From contig JASVEC010000002.1 in assembly GCA_030770535.1 (NCBI GenBank), positions 806,001 to 870,000 of the forward strand: a stretch of DNA of 64,000 nucleotides, read 5' to 3'. This document shows, in pieces, positions 36,399 through 50,586 of the stretch; within the stretch, counting starts at the first letter, position 1; each line of letters begins with the position of its first letter. Origin of the DNA: Batkoa obscura (lineage: Eukaryota; Entomophthoromycota; Entomophthoromycetes; Entomophthorales; Batkoaceae). The notes under the pieces are model-generated. The model had not been told where the DNA came from, ran no database searches, and saw nothing but the letters and a program-made list of their open reading frames with translations. Position numbers and translations under genes: made by a program.

Positions 36399-36870
36399 TG
36401 TGAAATATCGCTTTGTCAGTCCCATGGTTAATTATGGCATAACAATCGCCTAAGCTGTTGTGTTCTCGAGTTCAGAGAAAACCAATCCCATGTTCTTAGT
36501 TTAATTTAAGATGAGAATTTCTATCTTCGTCTCAAAGAATATTCTCCCCTCGTTTTGATATTTATACTTATCCGAGTATAAAAGAGATCTTAGAACGTAG
36601 TAGCTTAAGACTTTTCAACTGATTTGTTCCCTAATACCTTGTACCTTTAATAAAGCCATTGAGCTACTATGTTCTAAGATCTCTTTTATACTCCGACAAG
36701 TATATATATCAGAACGAGAGGATAATATTCTTCGAAGTCATATGACAGAAATTCTCATATCAAATCAAAATAAGAACATGGGATTGATTGCCTCTGAACT
36801 CGAGAACACAACAACTTAGGCGATTATTATGTTATAATTAACCATAAGACTGAAAAAGCGATATTTCACA
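36399..36870. mobile_element. LTR palindrome: two head-to-head pieces of the 464 bp LTR
   Basis: From 36399 to about 36662 the sequence follows the plus-strand LTR (TGTGAAATATCGC...). From about 36661 to 36870 it follows the reverse complement, ending GCGATATTTCACA. The first 210 bp and last 210 bp are thus inverted copies, by eye nearly nine tenths identical, with about 50 bp between. Each arm has a TATAAAAGAGAT box. This replaces a normal 3' LTR after the Ty3/Gypsy fragment. It is a broken fossil. Confidence 0.85.
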
Positions 36871-37299
36871 TAAATATTTAATTGTGTATTAAGTGCTTAT
36901 AAACTTATAAACTTATAAACTTAAAAGTTGGATTGATTTTTAAATAAATCCTGAAGCTAATTTCGATATTTCGATATCTCGATATATATTATATAAATAT
37001 ATTTATTAAAAGCTAAAAATATTATTACTAATAACAAAAAATCCAAAATAAATAAATATAAATAAAAATTTTAAATTCATTTATTATTATTAATCCCAAA
37101 ACTTTGACAAAAATAGTTTAAATATTAACTTAAAAAATTAATATCATTGTATTTATGTAAAAGTAAAACAGTTTCAAATAAAATAATATAACCAAATAAA
37201 TTAGATTCTTTATATATATTTGACTATCTGTTACATTTATACATATTAGCCATATTAGTTAAAATATTAAACTTGGTACTCAAAGCTTAATTGCTATAT

Positions 37300-37397
37300 G
37301 GAAATGTGTTTTTGTGTTCAAGAATTTTACTAGTAATTTTCCCACCCAAACAGTGCTTAAAAGATGGAAAAGGTGATAAACCCAAAAAAACACTCTT
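37300..37397 (+). mobile_element. ~97 bp MITE, copy 18
   Basis: GGAAATGTGTTTTTGTG...ACACTCTT. Flanks ATAT/AGAT differ by one base. Confidence 0.82.
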
Positions 37398-37623
37398 AGA
37401 TGTTAATTGTAAAAAGTTAAAGAGTAAAAAAAGTTTACACTAGCTTACTAAAAAAATATATAAAATATATAAAATATAATAAAAAATTAATATAAACTTT
37501 TCTCCATTTTTTAACTTTTTATAATTAATATAAAGCAATTGAACTTTAACTATTAAACTTAATAATAATAATGAATTAAAAAGAGTTAATTTTTTTCTTG
37601 AAAATTTATATTAATTAGAAAAT

Positions 37624-37722
37624 GGGAGTGTTTTTTTTGACTCATTATTTTTTTCCATTTTTTAAGTGCTATTTGAGCGGAAAATTTGTTAATAAAGTTC
37701 TTAAACACAAAAATACATCCCC
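37624..37722 (-). mobile_element. ~97 bp MITE, copy 19
   Basis: GGGAGTGTTTTTTTTGAC...ATACATCCCC with a perfect AAAT duplication. Confidence 0.88.
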
Positions 37723-37787
37723 AAATATTTCTTTTAATTATCCTTTTAATTTTTAAATTCAATTATTAATTTTTGAATTTATAGTAT

Positions 37788-37885
37788 GGGGATGTTTTTT
37801 TGTGTTTAAGAACTTTATTAACAAATTTTCCGCTCAAATAGCACTTAAAAAATGGAAAAATAGTGGAATCAAAGAAAACATCACC
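37788..37885 (+). mobile_element. ~97 bp MITE, copy 20
   Basis: GGGGATGTTTTTTTGTG...AACATCACC. Flanks GTAT/AATG do not match. It lies 65 bp from copy 19 in the opposite orientation. Confidence 0.82.
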
Positions 37886-37990
37886 AATGTTGTTTTATAT
37901 TAATTTTTTTTATTTATATTCATGCAAAATACAGTAAAATTCAAAATTAAATAACAAAATGTTTTAAATTTTACTTGAAAATTAACATAT

Positions 37991-38087
37991 GGGGATGTGT
38001 TTTTTTGTTTAAGAATTTTACGAGAAATCTTTCCACTCAAATAGCGCTTAAAAAACGGAAAAATAATGAAACTAAAAAAACAGTCCC
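37991..38087 (+). mobile_element. ~97 bp MITE, copy 21
   Basis: GGGGATGTGTTTTTTTG...ACAGTCCC with perfect ATAT flanks. Confidence 0.87.
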
Positions 38088-39196
38088 ATATCATAATTTT
38101 GATTGACTTATTTAGATAAACATGTAGGAAATAAAAATTTATGCAAGGGTTTTAATCTTTGAAGCTTTTTTTTGTGAGGTATATTTTAACAATCATGTAA
38201 AAAACAATAGGGTATAAAGTATGTAGGAAATAATATAAGACAAGATAAAATGAGATAAAATATTAAAACAGTTCATATTTTAAATTTGCCTTCATAATAA
38301 AATTTTAAGTTATATGATAATATTATAAGGGAATAAGTGTATTGCACTGTTCGATTATACTAGTCGGATAGTTCTTGAAAGTACTTAGTCCTAGTTGATT
38401 TTTAACCACACAATGCTTTTTTTTCATATTTTTTAAATTTTTAACAATTTTAAATTAATCATATCAAAATCTATGTTTAAAGGCTCTGTATGTTACTCTC
38501 AAGCAATCTTCAGCAGTAAAAAAGATAACAACTTACATGAGATTTCATTCTAAATGATACTTTAATAATACAGCTTAGCTTACTTGTTATATTGAATATT
38601 AAATGAATATATATATTAATTCCAGAATAATTCAGAAGTCGATTCAAGAAAACGTACTTGGATAGTTTCTAATGTGAACCGAAAAGTTGACTCATTAAAG
38701 TTTATGAACAATCTTGATTTAAATTATAAATTATTATCCCAAAATCAATATTAGTATAACTTTAGAAGTATCAGTATACGTATGTTCGGTATTTATAAAC
38801 CTTATGATCTGTGGTCCAATTTAACATCATCAGATAACAATATATTATTTTAATATCACTTATCATTCATTATCTTCTAATCTAATTCAATGTTGCTATA
38901 ACAACATAGCTGCAATATCAAATAGTAATAGAATACTCTATGAAATAAATAGCAACTACATTAAGAAGCACCATGATAAATAGAATAATGACAAACATGA
39001 TTTGTTTAAAATTAGTTTAAGTTTAAAAATATATTTGTACTTATTTTACAAATTAACCAAAAATAATAGAATTTAAAAAACCGAATAATGAATAGTTTGA
39101 TCATTTAAAAATTATTACCAAGAGCTTTTTTAAAACAATAGTAATAAAAATGGCTATTATATACTAATAATATAAGTAAACCCTTTGTGAAATGAG

Positions 39197-39205
39197 TATA
39201 TAAAG
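39197..39205 (+). promoter_or_regulatory. TATA box of the S41 peptidase gene
   Basis: TATATAAAG lies 62-70 bp before the start codon at 39267, a normal distance for a fungal TATA promoter. It fits a regulated, strongly expressed secreted enzyme. Confidence 0.55.
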
Positions 39206-39266
39206 CAGCTAAGACATAGTTAAAAAGCTATCAAATTATTTTATAGATAATTGATTACTTAATACT

Positions 39267-41174
39267 ATGCGACTTAATTTTTTATCATTGATAACTCTTT
39301 TAATTACTTTAGCATCTGGTCAAACTAATACAGGAGCTGCTGATCCCTGTGCCAAAATAGCTTACAAGTCAGTGATTGGTTATAAAGATGCACTTGCCTG
39401 TTATGATAGCTTCAAGTTAACTGATAAAATACGCAATGGTGTTTCTGATACCTTAAAGAAGATTCTTCCTTTCTATGCTTTTATTGATATTGCTAAAAGG
39501 TCCCCTGACCCAAAAGTACCTAGTTATATTGATATTAGATCTGAATTAGATAAAGTTCTATCTAAAAAATATGATACTGAGCGTGATTTCCAAATTTCTA
39601 TCGTTAAATTCTTTAACACTTTGGAAGATGGTCATACTAGGTATACCTCAAATTGTTTCTCTAGCTTTATATTCAGGCAACCATTCCCATTATATACAGA
39701 GGAAGGTAAATGGGGAGAAATCAAAGTAAAGATCCCTCAAGATTTACAATACGGGCAACATCTTCTTGATGCTTGGGAGGCTGCTGGCGTAGATGTGCTA
39801 AGCTATTCTGGTGCTGAAGTATTATCTATCGATGGTAAACAACCACTCGAATTTGTTGAGCAATATGCTAAACACTATGTTGGTACTTCTAGAGATGTTA
39901 ACTCTCGTGTGAATTATGCCCTTGCACGTTCGATTCAAAGTAACGGCGAATGGGGTATTAGCTATGGCAGCTTTGGATCCACTTCTATTCCCCCAGTTAA
40001 AGAAACTTTAAAATTTAGAATTCGTGTTGATAATAGGGAGAAAGAAGTAATCGTACCTTATATTGCTACTCCAAATGTCCAAAAGTCATTTACTGATGCC
40101 AAGTCTTTTTATGAAGATAATTGTGAAGTACCCGATCTTGATGCTCTCATAAGAGAGATTTTTGGATCAGGTAACAATAAGCTTCAATTTTTAGAAGTAC
40201 CAGAAGTTAAGGAAATCCCAATCGAAGCGCCGCTTAAAAATGCAAATTCAAGGTTGATTGATCCACTTTTGACTGCAGTAGTTGATGGAACCTATATTAA
40301 AACTTATATTTTACCTGATAGCGTGGGTGTTGTTCATATTTCTACCTTTTCAGCACAGAATGAATCTAAATGGTACAACGAAATTATGGATGGTTTCAAG
40401 ATGCTTCAAGATGAAAAAGTTGAAAAACTAATATTAGATGTAAGTAATAATGGTGGTGGTGCCATTTGTTGGGGTTATAATGTATTAGACTATCTCTTCC
40501 CAAATGCTTCTACTAAATTCTTTAACACTGATATGCATTACTCCCCCCTACTTGCTAAGCTTACTCAAAATGATACGAATGGTTTCTTTGCGCCAATTGA
40601 TTATAACCAACCTGATGGAAAGCCATTTACTTCAAAAAATGCCTTTGCTAACATCAAGAGCTATTATCGCGGTACTAACAGAAACAGCCAATACACTCCT
40701 CAATTCCAAGAAAAATGTGACGTTAATCCATTAAGATCCTTGTTAGTTGGTGGTAAACAACCATTCAAGACTGAAAATATTGCTTTGATTTCTAATTCTA
40801 TCTGTTATTCTACCTGTACTCTTTTAAGCAATGGTATGCAAGAATTCCATAATGTTAAGAGTTATGCTTTTGGCGGTCTTAAATATAAGGATGCCACTAT
40901 TGGCTCTCTTGCTGGTGGTACAGTTTATACTCTTGATAGTCTTTTTTATAGTTTAGAATATTCAGGATTAGATAAAAATCCAGCTGCTCCACAGCCCCTC
41001 CCAATCAAAGGCGGTGTTCGTTTCACTGTTAGAGAGGCTTACTCTTCTAGATTTAAGGAGCCTCGTCCATTAGAATTCACTTGGAATCCAGCCAAGAATC
41101 ATAAAGCTTACACTGCAGAAACCGCTTTCAATCCATACAAGGTTTGGGAACAAGTTGCTAAAGATTTAAAATAG
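39267..41174 (+). CDS. Secreted S41-family serine peptidase
   Basis: A single uninterrupted frame of 635 residues, the only clearly intronless larger gene in the window. A signal peptide (MRLNFLSLITLLITLASGQ) is followed by the N-terminal helical domain with LEDGHTRYTSNC. A PDZ-like middle region follows. The tail-specific protease core has VGVVHISTFSAQ and LILDVSNNGGGAICWG. Then comes the nucleophile region SNSICYSTCTLLSNG, whose Ser before TC is the likely catalytic residue. Fungal S41 proteins of this build are extracellular and related to CPAF-like enzymes; substrates are generally unknown. Coding sequence is visibly less AT-rich than neighbouring genes, and a TATA box is present, suggesting high expression. 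Lack of introns could also reflect retroposition or transfer. Confidence 0.9.
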   Translation: MRLNFLSLITLLITLASGQTNTGAADPCAKIAYKSVIGYKDALACYDSFKLTDKIRNGVSDTLKKILPFYAFIDIAKRSPDPKVPSYIDIRSELDKVLSKKYDTERDFQISIVKFFNTLEDGHTRYTSNCFSSFIFRQPFPLYTEEGKWGEIKVKIPQDLQYGQHLLDAWEAAGVDVLSYSGAEVLSIDGKQPLEFVEQYAKHYVGTSRDVNSRVNYALARSIQSNGEWGISYGSFGSTSIPPVKETLKFRIRVDNREKEVIVPYIATPNVQKSFTDAKSFYEDNCEVPDLDALIREIFGSGNNKLQFLEVPEVKEIPIEAPLKNANSRLIDPLLTAVVDGTYIKTYILPDSVGVVHISTFSAQNESKWYNEIMDGFKMLQDEKVEKLILDVSNNGGGAICWGYNVLDYLFPNASTKFFNTDMHYSPLLAKLTQNDTNGFFAPIDYNQPDGKPFTSKNAFANIKSYYRGTNRNSQYTPQFQEKCDVNPLRSLLVGGKQPFKTENIALISNSICYSTCTLLSNGMQEFHNVKSYAFGGLKYKDATIGSLAGGTVYTLDSLFYSLEYSGLDKNPAAPQPLPIKGGVRFTVREAYSSRFKEPRPLEFTWNPAKNHKAYTAETAFNPYKVWEQVAKDLK

Positions 41175-41543
41175 TTAACAAACCCTTATTATAAAAATTA
41201 TTTATAACTCTATTATTATTTGTTTTAGTTACTATTACCAGTGATGAATTTTTATCCAAACTATTTAATACATTTTCTTATTAAAAACTATTTGCAGCTA
41301 AATTAGGCAATTTAGTCCTTAAGATTGCCTAAAGGTAGATACTTATATGTATAAATAAAGGCTGATAAAAAATATCTGTTTTTATTACGTCTTTTCCAAC
41401 ATCTATACAATATTACTTTTTTGTACACTATTTTTATATAAACAGACATTAGAATATTTAAATTAAAAATGTTAAATTAAAAATAAAATCATAATAGCTT
41501 TTATAAACTTTATTCAAAAATACTAATGTTTTATACAAAACAT

Positions 41544-41642
41544 GGGGGCGCTTTTTTGGTTTCATTACTTTTTTCATCTTTTAAGCACTATTTGAGCGGA
41601 AAAACTGCTAGTAAAATTCTTAGACACGAAAATACATCCCCC
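41544..41642 (-). mobile_element. ~97 bp MITE, copy 22
   Basis: GGGGGCGCTTTTTTGG...ATACATCCCC with core intact. Flanks ACAT/CGAT do not form a clean duplication. Confidence 0.83.
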
Positions 41643-41952
41643 GATATAAACAATAATTTTTTATAACAAAAAACCTGCTATATATACTATAGTAATACAA
41701 AACTATTTTTTATAATTTTAAAAAAATAAAAAAACAAAAGACAAATTGAAAGTTTATAAAAAAACTAAAAATAAATAAAACAAAAATAAATATAATTATA
41801 AAAATTTATGTTAATTTTAGAACTTTTTTATTTAAATTAATTTATATAAATAATATCATTTTATTTAAAATAATTCTAACTAAAGTATAATAATTTTAAA
41901 ACCGATAATCTTTATATTTATAATAATTTTGTTTTGTAATATTGTAATATTC

Positions 41953-41978
41953 ATATTTATATTTATATTTATATTTAT
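41953..41978. repeat. (ATATTT)n microsatellite
   Basis: About four tandem copies of the hexamer. Confidence 0.75.
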
Positions 41979-42193
41979 TCAGACAAATCAATAATAAATA
42001 ATTTAGCTACTTTTTAATTACTTAATAAAAGTTCATAAGGTTTAATAATATCATAGTTTCAACATTAACCTATTATGTTATTAAGCTTTACTGTATAATT
42101 AAACAATAAATAGTTTTTAAAACCAAAGTATTAAAAAGTTATTAAGCTGCTTTTTAATTATTTTTATTTTATTTCACTAGATTTTTTTTAAAT

Positions 42194-42650
42194 TATCAAA
42201 TCTGGTACTCAGTGATTGAAGCCAAAAGGAGTCCTTGCTTGATCTACTAGCCGTAAGTCGAAAGATCTTAGTTTATGTGACTGAGATAGACTTGAATTAT
42301 GAGCAATAGCATGTAATATGCTACAGACTATGTAAGATAAATAGAGTAGACAATACTACTGTAAAATCTACGTAGAATATTACCAGAAAGATTCAGTGAC
42401 TTTATTGAAGACAATGATACCAAAGAATAGTTTAGTTGGGAAGCCTTGAGCTACTATGTTCTAAGATCTTTTTTATACTCTGAAAAGTACAAATATCAAA
42501 ATGAGAAGATAATGTTCTTTGGGATGAAGCTAAAAATTCTCATATCAAATCAAACTAAGAGCATGGGATTAATTGTCTCTGAACTTGAGAACACAACAAC
42601 TTAAGTGATTATTATGCTATAATTAATTTTATGATAAACAATAGCTTTTC
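42194..42650 (-). mobile_element. Degenerate solo LTR of the 464 bp family
   Basis: Reverse orientation. It aligns through TCTGGTACTCAGTGATTG, CTACAGACTATGTAAGA and AGCATGGGATTAATTG with the LTR at 23098. Both TG/CA ends are eroded. No insert is present at the site where the 23098 copy carries a MITE. Confidence 0.8.
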
Positions 42651-42875
42651 AATATATTAAGCCATTTTTATCTACTATTTTTCTTTTATTTTTTTATTTT
42701 TTAAAGTTTGAAAATAAATTAATCAATTTAGCTGTTGAAATTTAATTATATATTAACAAATAATATGTTTCATAGCTAATTATTTGCTTTCTTATGCTGA
42801 TTCAAAGCTTATTAATTTAAAGCTTATTTCAAAATAAATAGTTAACTAGCATGTATCTAAATTAAAATAGTATAC

Positions 42876-42973
42876 GGGGATGTATTTTTGCGTTTAATAA
42901 CCTTACTAATAATTTTTCCGCTCAAATAGCACTTAAAAGATAGGAAAAGTAATGAAGCCAAAAAAACACCCCC
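42876..42973 (+). mobile_element. ~97 bp MITE, copy 23
   Basis: GGGGATGTATTTTTGCG...AACACCCCC with a perfect non-palindromic ATAC duplication (42872-42875 and 42974-42977). Confidence 0.92.
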
Positions 42974-43109
42974 ATACCAATTAACTGGTTTTTAAATTTG
43001 GAAAAATAACAAAAAAAACAATTAGTAAAAAACAGTTTTATATTGTTTTAATTACCAATGTATAAAAGTTTTGATAATTTTATTTAAAGTATTATAAATA
43101 AATACATAT

Positions 43110-43206
43110 AGGGGTGTTTTTTGGTTTCATTATTTTTTCCATCCTTTAAGTGCTATTTGAGTGGAGAGATTGTTAGTAAAATTCTTAAACACAAAAACAC
43201 ATCCCC
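43110..43206 (-). mobile_element. ~97 bp MITE, copy 24
   Basis: AGGGGTGTTTTTTGG...ACACATCCCC. ATAT on both sides. Confidence 0.86.
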
Positions 43207-43212
43207 ATATAA

Positions 43213-43244
43213 TAAAAAATAAAAAATAAAAAATAAAAAATAAA
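43213..43244. repeat. (TAAAAAA)n microsatellite
   Basis: A period-7 tract of about four units immediately beside MITE copy 24. Confidence 0.75.
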
Positions 43245-43446
43245 AGCATTTGAATTAGAAAATATAAAATATAAAGTGATAAAATTAATACCATTTTGTT
43301 AAACTTTTATTAATTTTTTTGCTTATACTTGTTCAATATTTTGATATTAGTACACTAGTAAAAAAATATTAAAAGTAAAAACATTTATCAACGCTTAGAT
43401 TATTCCATATTAACTGTCATATTTTTAGCTAAAATCGCCAAGAAAA

Positions 43447-43543
43447 GGGGATGTATTTTTGTGTCTAAAAATTATACTAACAAATTTTCCGCTTAAATAG
43501 CGCTTGAAAAATGGAAAAATAATGAAGTCAAAAAAACACTCCC
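43447..43543 (+). mobile_element. ~97 bp MITE, copy 25
   Basis: GGGGATGTATTTTTGTG...AACACTCCC with AAAA on both sides. It ends 240 bp before the mutase start codon. Confidence 0.87.
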
Positions 43544-43783
43544 AAAATATGATAGTTAATGTGAAATAGACTATGTAGCTTGCATCTACTTTTAACCAAT
43601 GATTTCCAAACACGACAATAAAATAAGTCAATTTTCTAAAATTTAAAGTTTATTTAAATTTTAACTAAAAATGGATGAAAAATTTTAAATTTTTTTGAGC
43701 TGGAACCATAGTAATCATAATTGATATTTCGAAAATCAAAAAAATAAATTCAATTTTTTTATAAAATTAACTAAAATTAATAA

Positions 43784-47321
<3,538 letters not shown>

Positions 47322-47402
47322 ATGAATGGGAGAAAACACTAATAAATACTATTATTTTATATTTTATTATTTTATATATTATTATTTTCATGTATTATTA
47401 TT

Positions 47403-48883
47403 TTAAAAATGATCTGTAATAAAATCCATTTTAAAATTATTACAATTTGTTGGTGGTAAATCTTTTTGATCTCCTTTGGCTAATAATATAGTCCAATAAT
47501 GGCCTTTTGGCACATACCAAATACCAATAGAACCAAATCCAAGTCCAAGTAATCTTTCTCGATGACCTAATTAAAACCAATAAATAAATAAAACACGAAT
47601 ATATTTTAATATTATTATATTATTATATTATATTATATTATATTATATTATATTATATTATATTATATTAGCGTACCTCTATCTCTTAACATTAAACTCA
47701 ACAGTTGATTAACATCTTTTACACCTCTTGCAATATTTTGACCATAAGCTTTCCATTCTAATCCACCATCCACTATTTTTTCACCAATAGTAAACCCTCC
47801 GTCATTTCCATTCACTAGTCTATTATTGAGAGCCATCCATTCGGTGTGATTTCTAGCAATTTCCATTAAAATTAAATTAGCACCAACAGGTGGTGAACTA
47901 GGTAAAGCTTGTTTTCTAGCAAAATTAATAGAACATAAAATTTCTTTTAAATTAAATTTATAATGTTTAGTATCAATAGAATTATAATCAAAAATGCCAT
48001 TATATGTTCTCCCACTTCGTGATGTTTTCCATCGTACTATAGGATTGTTTCGTAATTTGTTTTTTAATCTCAAACGTTTACTTTGTTTCGTTAGATTAAA
48101 TAAAATTGGCGGATATATTTCTTGTTTTTTTATATTTGCTAATGTGGAATAAGTACTATTGATAGGGGTGTTATTGATGAGTATAGTTGTATTATATATT
48201 GTTGTTGAGTTTTCCTTTTCTCTTTTTAGTATTTGTTGATTATGTTCTTTTTTTATAAAATTAGTACAATCTGGTAAGATAATTGGATAAGGTGATTTAG
48301 TTAATATTATATTTAATGATTTTAATTTGAAAGAATAACTTAAACCTATATGAGTATAACTGGGTTCTAATATTAAATTTTTGGCTTCTATCAAGATAAT
48401 GTTAGTATTATTGCTTATTGCTTATTAATTATTAATTATTATTATTGAATTCATCTTACCTTGATCATTCCAAATAGCTAATAATCCTTGTTCTGTATTA
48501 TTAATATTTTTTACTAAAATAGTACCCGCTTTAAACCATAATATATTATTAACATTTAATTGATTTAAGTAAGTTTGATTAATTATACTATTATTTGAAG
48601 TTGTATTGAATGAGTTGTCTAAATTATATTCAGCTACTTTGTTTAAAGATCTAAAAAAGTTAATATTTATATTAAGTCTTGATTCCGTATTTATTAAAAC
48701 TTACTTATAACTCCCTAAAGGTAACCTTAATTTTGGATCTAAAGTTCTTATTTCATTTAATAAACAATGATACCTTGATAATTCAAATTCTTCTTTTTTA
48801 AATAAAACATTACTAGGGATTGAAATGGAATGGATCGTTATGAACATTGACAACAGTATACTTAATTGATAAAATAGTTGCAT
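47403..48883 (-). CDS. Secreted protein with two CAP (SCP/PR-1) domains
   Basis: The start at 48883 is preferred because it gives a good signal peptide (MQLFYQLSILLSMFITIHSIS). An ATG-less upstream extension is less likely. Four exons give about 410 residues. The N-terminal half (RYHCLLNEIRTLDPKL, then LWFKAGTILVKN and YTHIGLSYSFK) looks like a degenerate CAP domain. The C-terminal half is a clearer one: ILCSINFARKQALPS, IARNHTEWMALNNRLVN, AYGQNIARGV, LLSLMLRDRGHRERLLG and GFGSIGIWYVPKGHYWTILL. A basic linker (KRLRLKNKLRNN) and many NxT sites lie between. CAP proteins are often sterol or lipid binders outside the cell; the role here is unknown. The last intron contains a TATTA repeat. Confidence 0.8.
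47621..47670. repeat. (TATTA)n microsatellite in an intron
   Basis: About ten pentamer units inside the last intron of the CAP protein gene. Confidence 0.85.
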
Positions 48884-49340
48884 TGTGTTTTTACTTTGGA
48901 TATTAACATAATAAAGTAATAACAATTCTTATTTCTTATTTCTTATTTTTTTTCAAAAGTTCCTCAATTGCTTATCTTACTTTGATAACATTTATTGGCT
49001 ATTTATTAAATTAGAAAATTATTTCTATTTTTTGCCAAATGGAGTAACTCGATTCAATTTGAGTCAATTCATTTAAAATTGAAAATTAAGACGGACTAAT
49101 TTGAAAATTGTACTGCAACAAGATTTCAATTTACATCTGTAGTCTTCAACTAATATTCTAAAGGCTTAAATACATTGCATATATAAACTGGTATTCACTT
49201 TAAATAATTATGTCTAACCCTAGATTTTCGATCCAAAAAATAGATTTTATTGTATATAGTAAGTTAAATTAAATTACTAGTTTAATGTGTTAAAAAACTC
49301 TAGTAATTTAACAGTTAGCTAGGAATTTGAATTATAATAT

Positions 49341-49439
49341 GGGGATGTTTTTTTTGACTTCATTACTTTTTATATCTTTTAAGCATTATTTGAGTGGAAA
49401 AATTATTAGCAAAATTCTTAAATACAAAAATACATCCCC
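49341..49439 (-). mobile_element. ~97 bp MITE, copy 26
   Basis: GGGGATGTTTTTTTTGAC...ATACATCCCC with perfect ATAT flanks. Confidence 0.87.
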
Positions 49440-49735
49440 ATATCAATCCCAAAAAAAGCGTAATAATTTTAAATTATTTGGTGCTTTTTTAATGTGAGGG
49501 TTGAAATTCAGGAATTGATAAGCAATAGTTTTTTTAAATAATAAAGTAGAAAAACATTTATTTATTTTTATTGTTTTTATATAACAAATTATAAAATAAT
49601 CTGACTTTTAAATAAAGATATAAAATTATTAAAATTGAATTTTTCTATTTAAAAATTATTTTACTTCCAAATATTTATTATATTTATTATATTTATTATA
49701 ATCGACTATTTGTTTTATCATGTTTAAATTGAAAG

Positions 49736-49785
49736 CTTTGCTTATTAAAAAATGGAAAAAATAATGAAATAAAAAAAACACTCCC
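49736..49785 (+). mobile_element. ~97 bp MITE, copy 27, right half only
   Basis: Only AAAAAATGGAAAAAATAATGA to ACACTCCC is present. The left half is missing. Confidence 0.7.
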
Positions 49786-50108
49786 ATGTATTATTTAATA
49801 ATTTTTTTATGTTTATTCTAATTATACTATCATTATGATTTTATTTTGATTATATAATTTATTAACTATTAGCTTTATCTAAGCCTGTAGTATTATATAT
49901 TATAATTATTTTTACTTAAAAAAATAATATTTTACTTCTGATAATAAATTGTTAACTATACATGCTCTTAATAAATCACCAGAAAAGCATTTGAACAAAC
50001 TAAAATCAAATTTAATTTTGAAATTGATTTGTTTTTTCCCAACTAGTAAAATTGGCTTTAGTAAAAAAATTATTGGTATATAAATTTTTAAATTTCCAAG
50101 GCCACTAA

Positions 50109-50190
50109 GGCACCTTGGCGGAGTGGTTAACGCGGAGCCCTGCTAAGGCTTTTCCCTTTGGGAGCGCAGGTTCGAATCCTGTGGGTGTCG
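50109..50190 (+). tRNA. tRNA-Ser(GCU): tRNA-Ser (anticodon GCU)
   Basis: An 82-nt cloverleaf with the long variable arm of a serine tRNA. The acceptor stem GGCACCT pairs with GGGTGTC (two G-U pairs). The D arm holds GAGTGGTTAA. The anticodon arm is GAGCC-CTGCTAA-GGCTT, giving anticodon GCT, which reads AGC/AGU. The variable arm is TTCCCTTTGGGAG and the T arm GCAGG-TTCGAAT-CCTGT. Discriminator base is G. There is no intron. A TTTT run near 50206 can end Pol III transcription. Confidence 0.95.
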
Positions 50191-50586
50191 GTCGATTGGG
50201 TAACCTTTTCTTAAGGTTATGGCCATTGTGTATAAAAATATGGTTTTTATATTTTTTTTCAAAAGTGACTATTTTGAACAGGTTTCATTTAGCATAATTT
50301 ACATAATTAAATGTTTATCCTATTGCGTTATGTACATTAAATATCCAATGTAAATATCGTTAACTAACTACTAATTAAGAAAGCAACGTTTACATTGTTT
50401 TGGAATTCTTTAAACTTGGTTGTATGTAAAAAGGCTTAAAACTATTTAACTACTGAATATACCTTTTAGCATAAAGATTGGAATTGTTATATTTTAATAT
50501 CTTGTATTTATATTATTATTAGAAAAGCAAATTTATTGTTTGAAATTTAAACACTTAAAATTTTAACTTTATTAAATAACATACTT
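50191..50586. other. Intergenic region, tRNA to BRCT gene
   Basis: AT-rich with no repeat or gene recognised. It should hold the poly(A) site of the BRCT gene. Confidence 0.4.

Larger units (their letters stand above)
36871..39266. other. Gene-free region upstream of the S41 peptidase
   Basis: Four MITE copies lie in 37300-38087. The remainder is AT-rich with short A/T repeats. Nothing coding is seen. The last 100 bp form the S41 promoter, with a TATA box. Confidence 0.55.
41175..43783. other. Intergenic repeats upstream of methylmalonyl-CoA mutase
   Basis: Contains four MITE copies, one degenerate LTR and two microsatellites. No host gene is seen. The final 240 bp after the last MITE should contain the mutase promoter. 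Confidence 0.55.
48884..50108. other. Intergenic region upstream of the CAP gene
   Basis: Contains one full and one partial MITE and otherwise AT-rich sequence. No gene is seen before the tRNA. Confidence 0.5.

Noticed and set aside
50115-50297. 60-residue open frame
   Set aside because: It is the translated tRNA-Ser gene and its flank.
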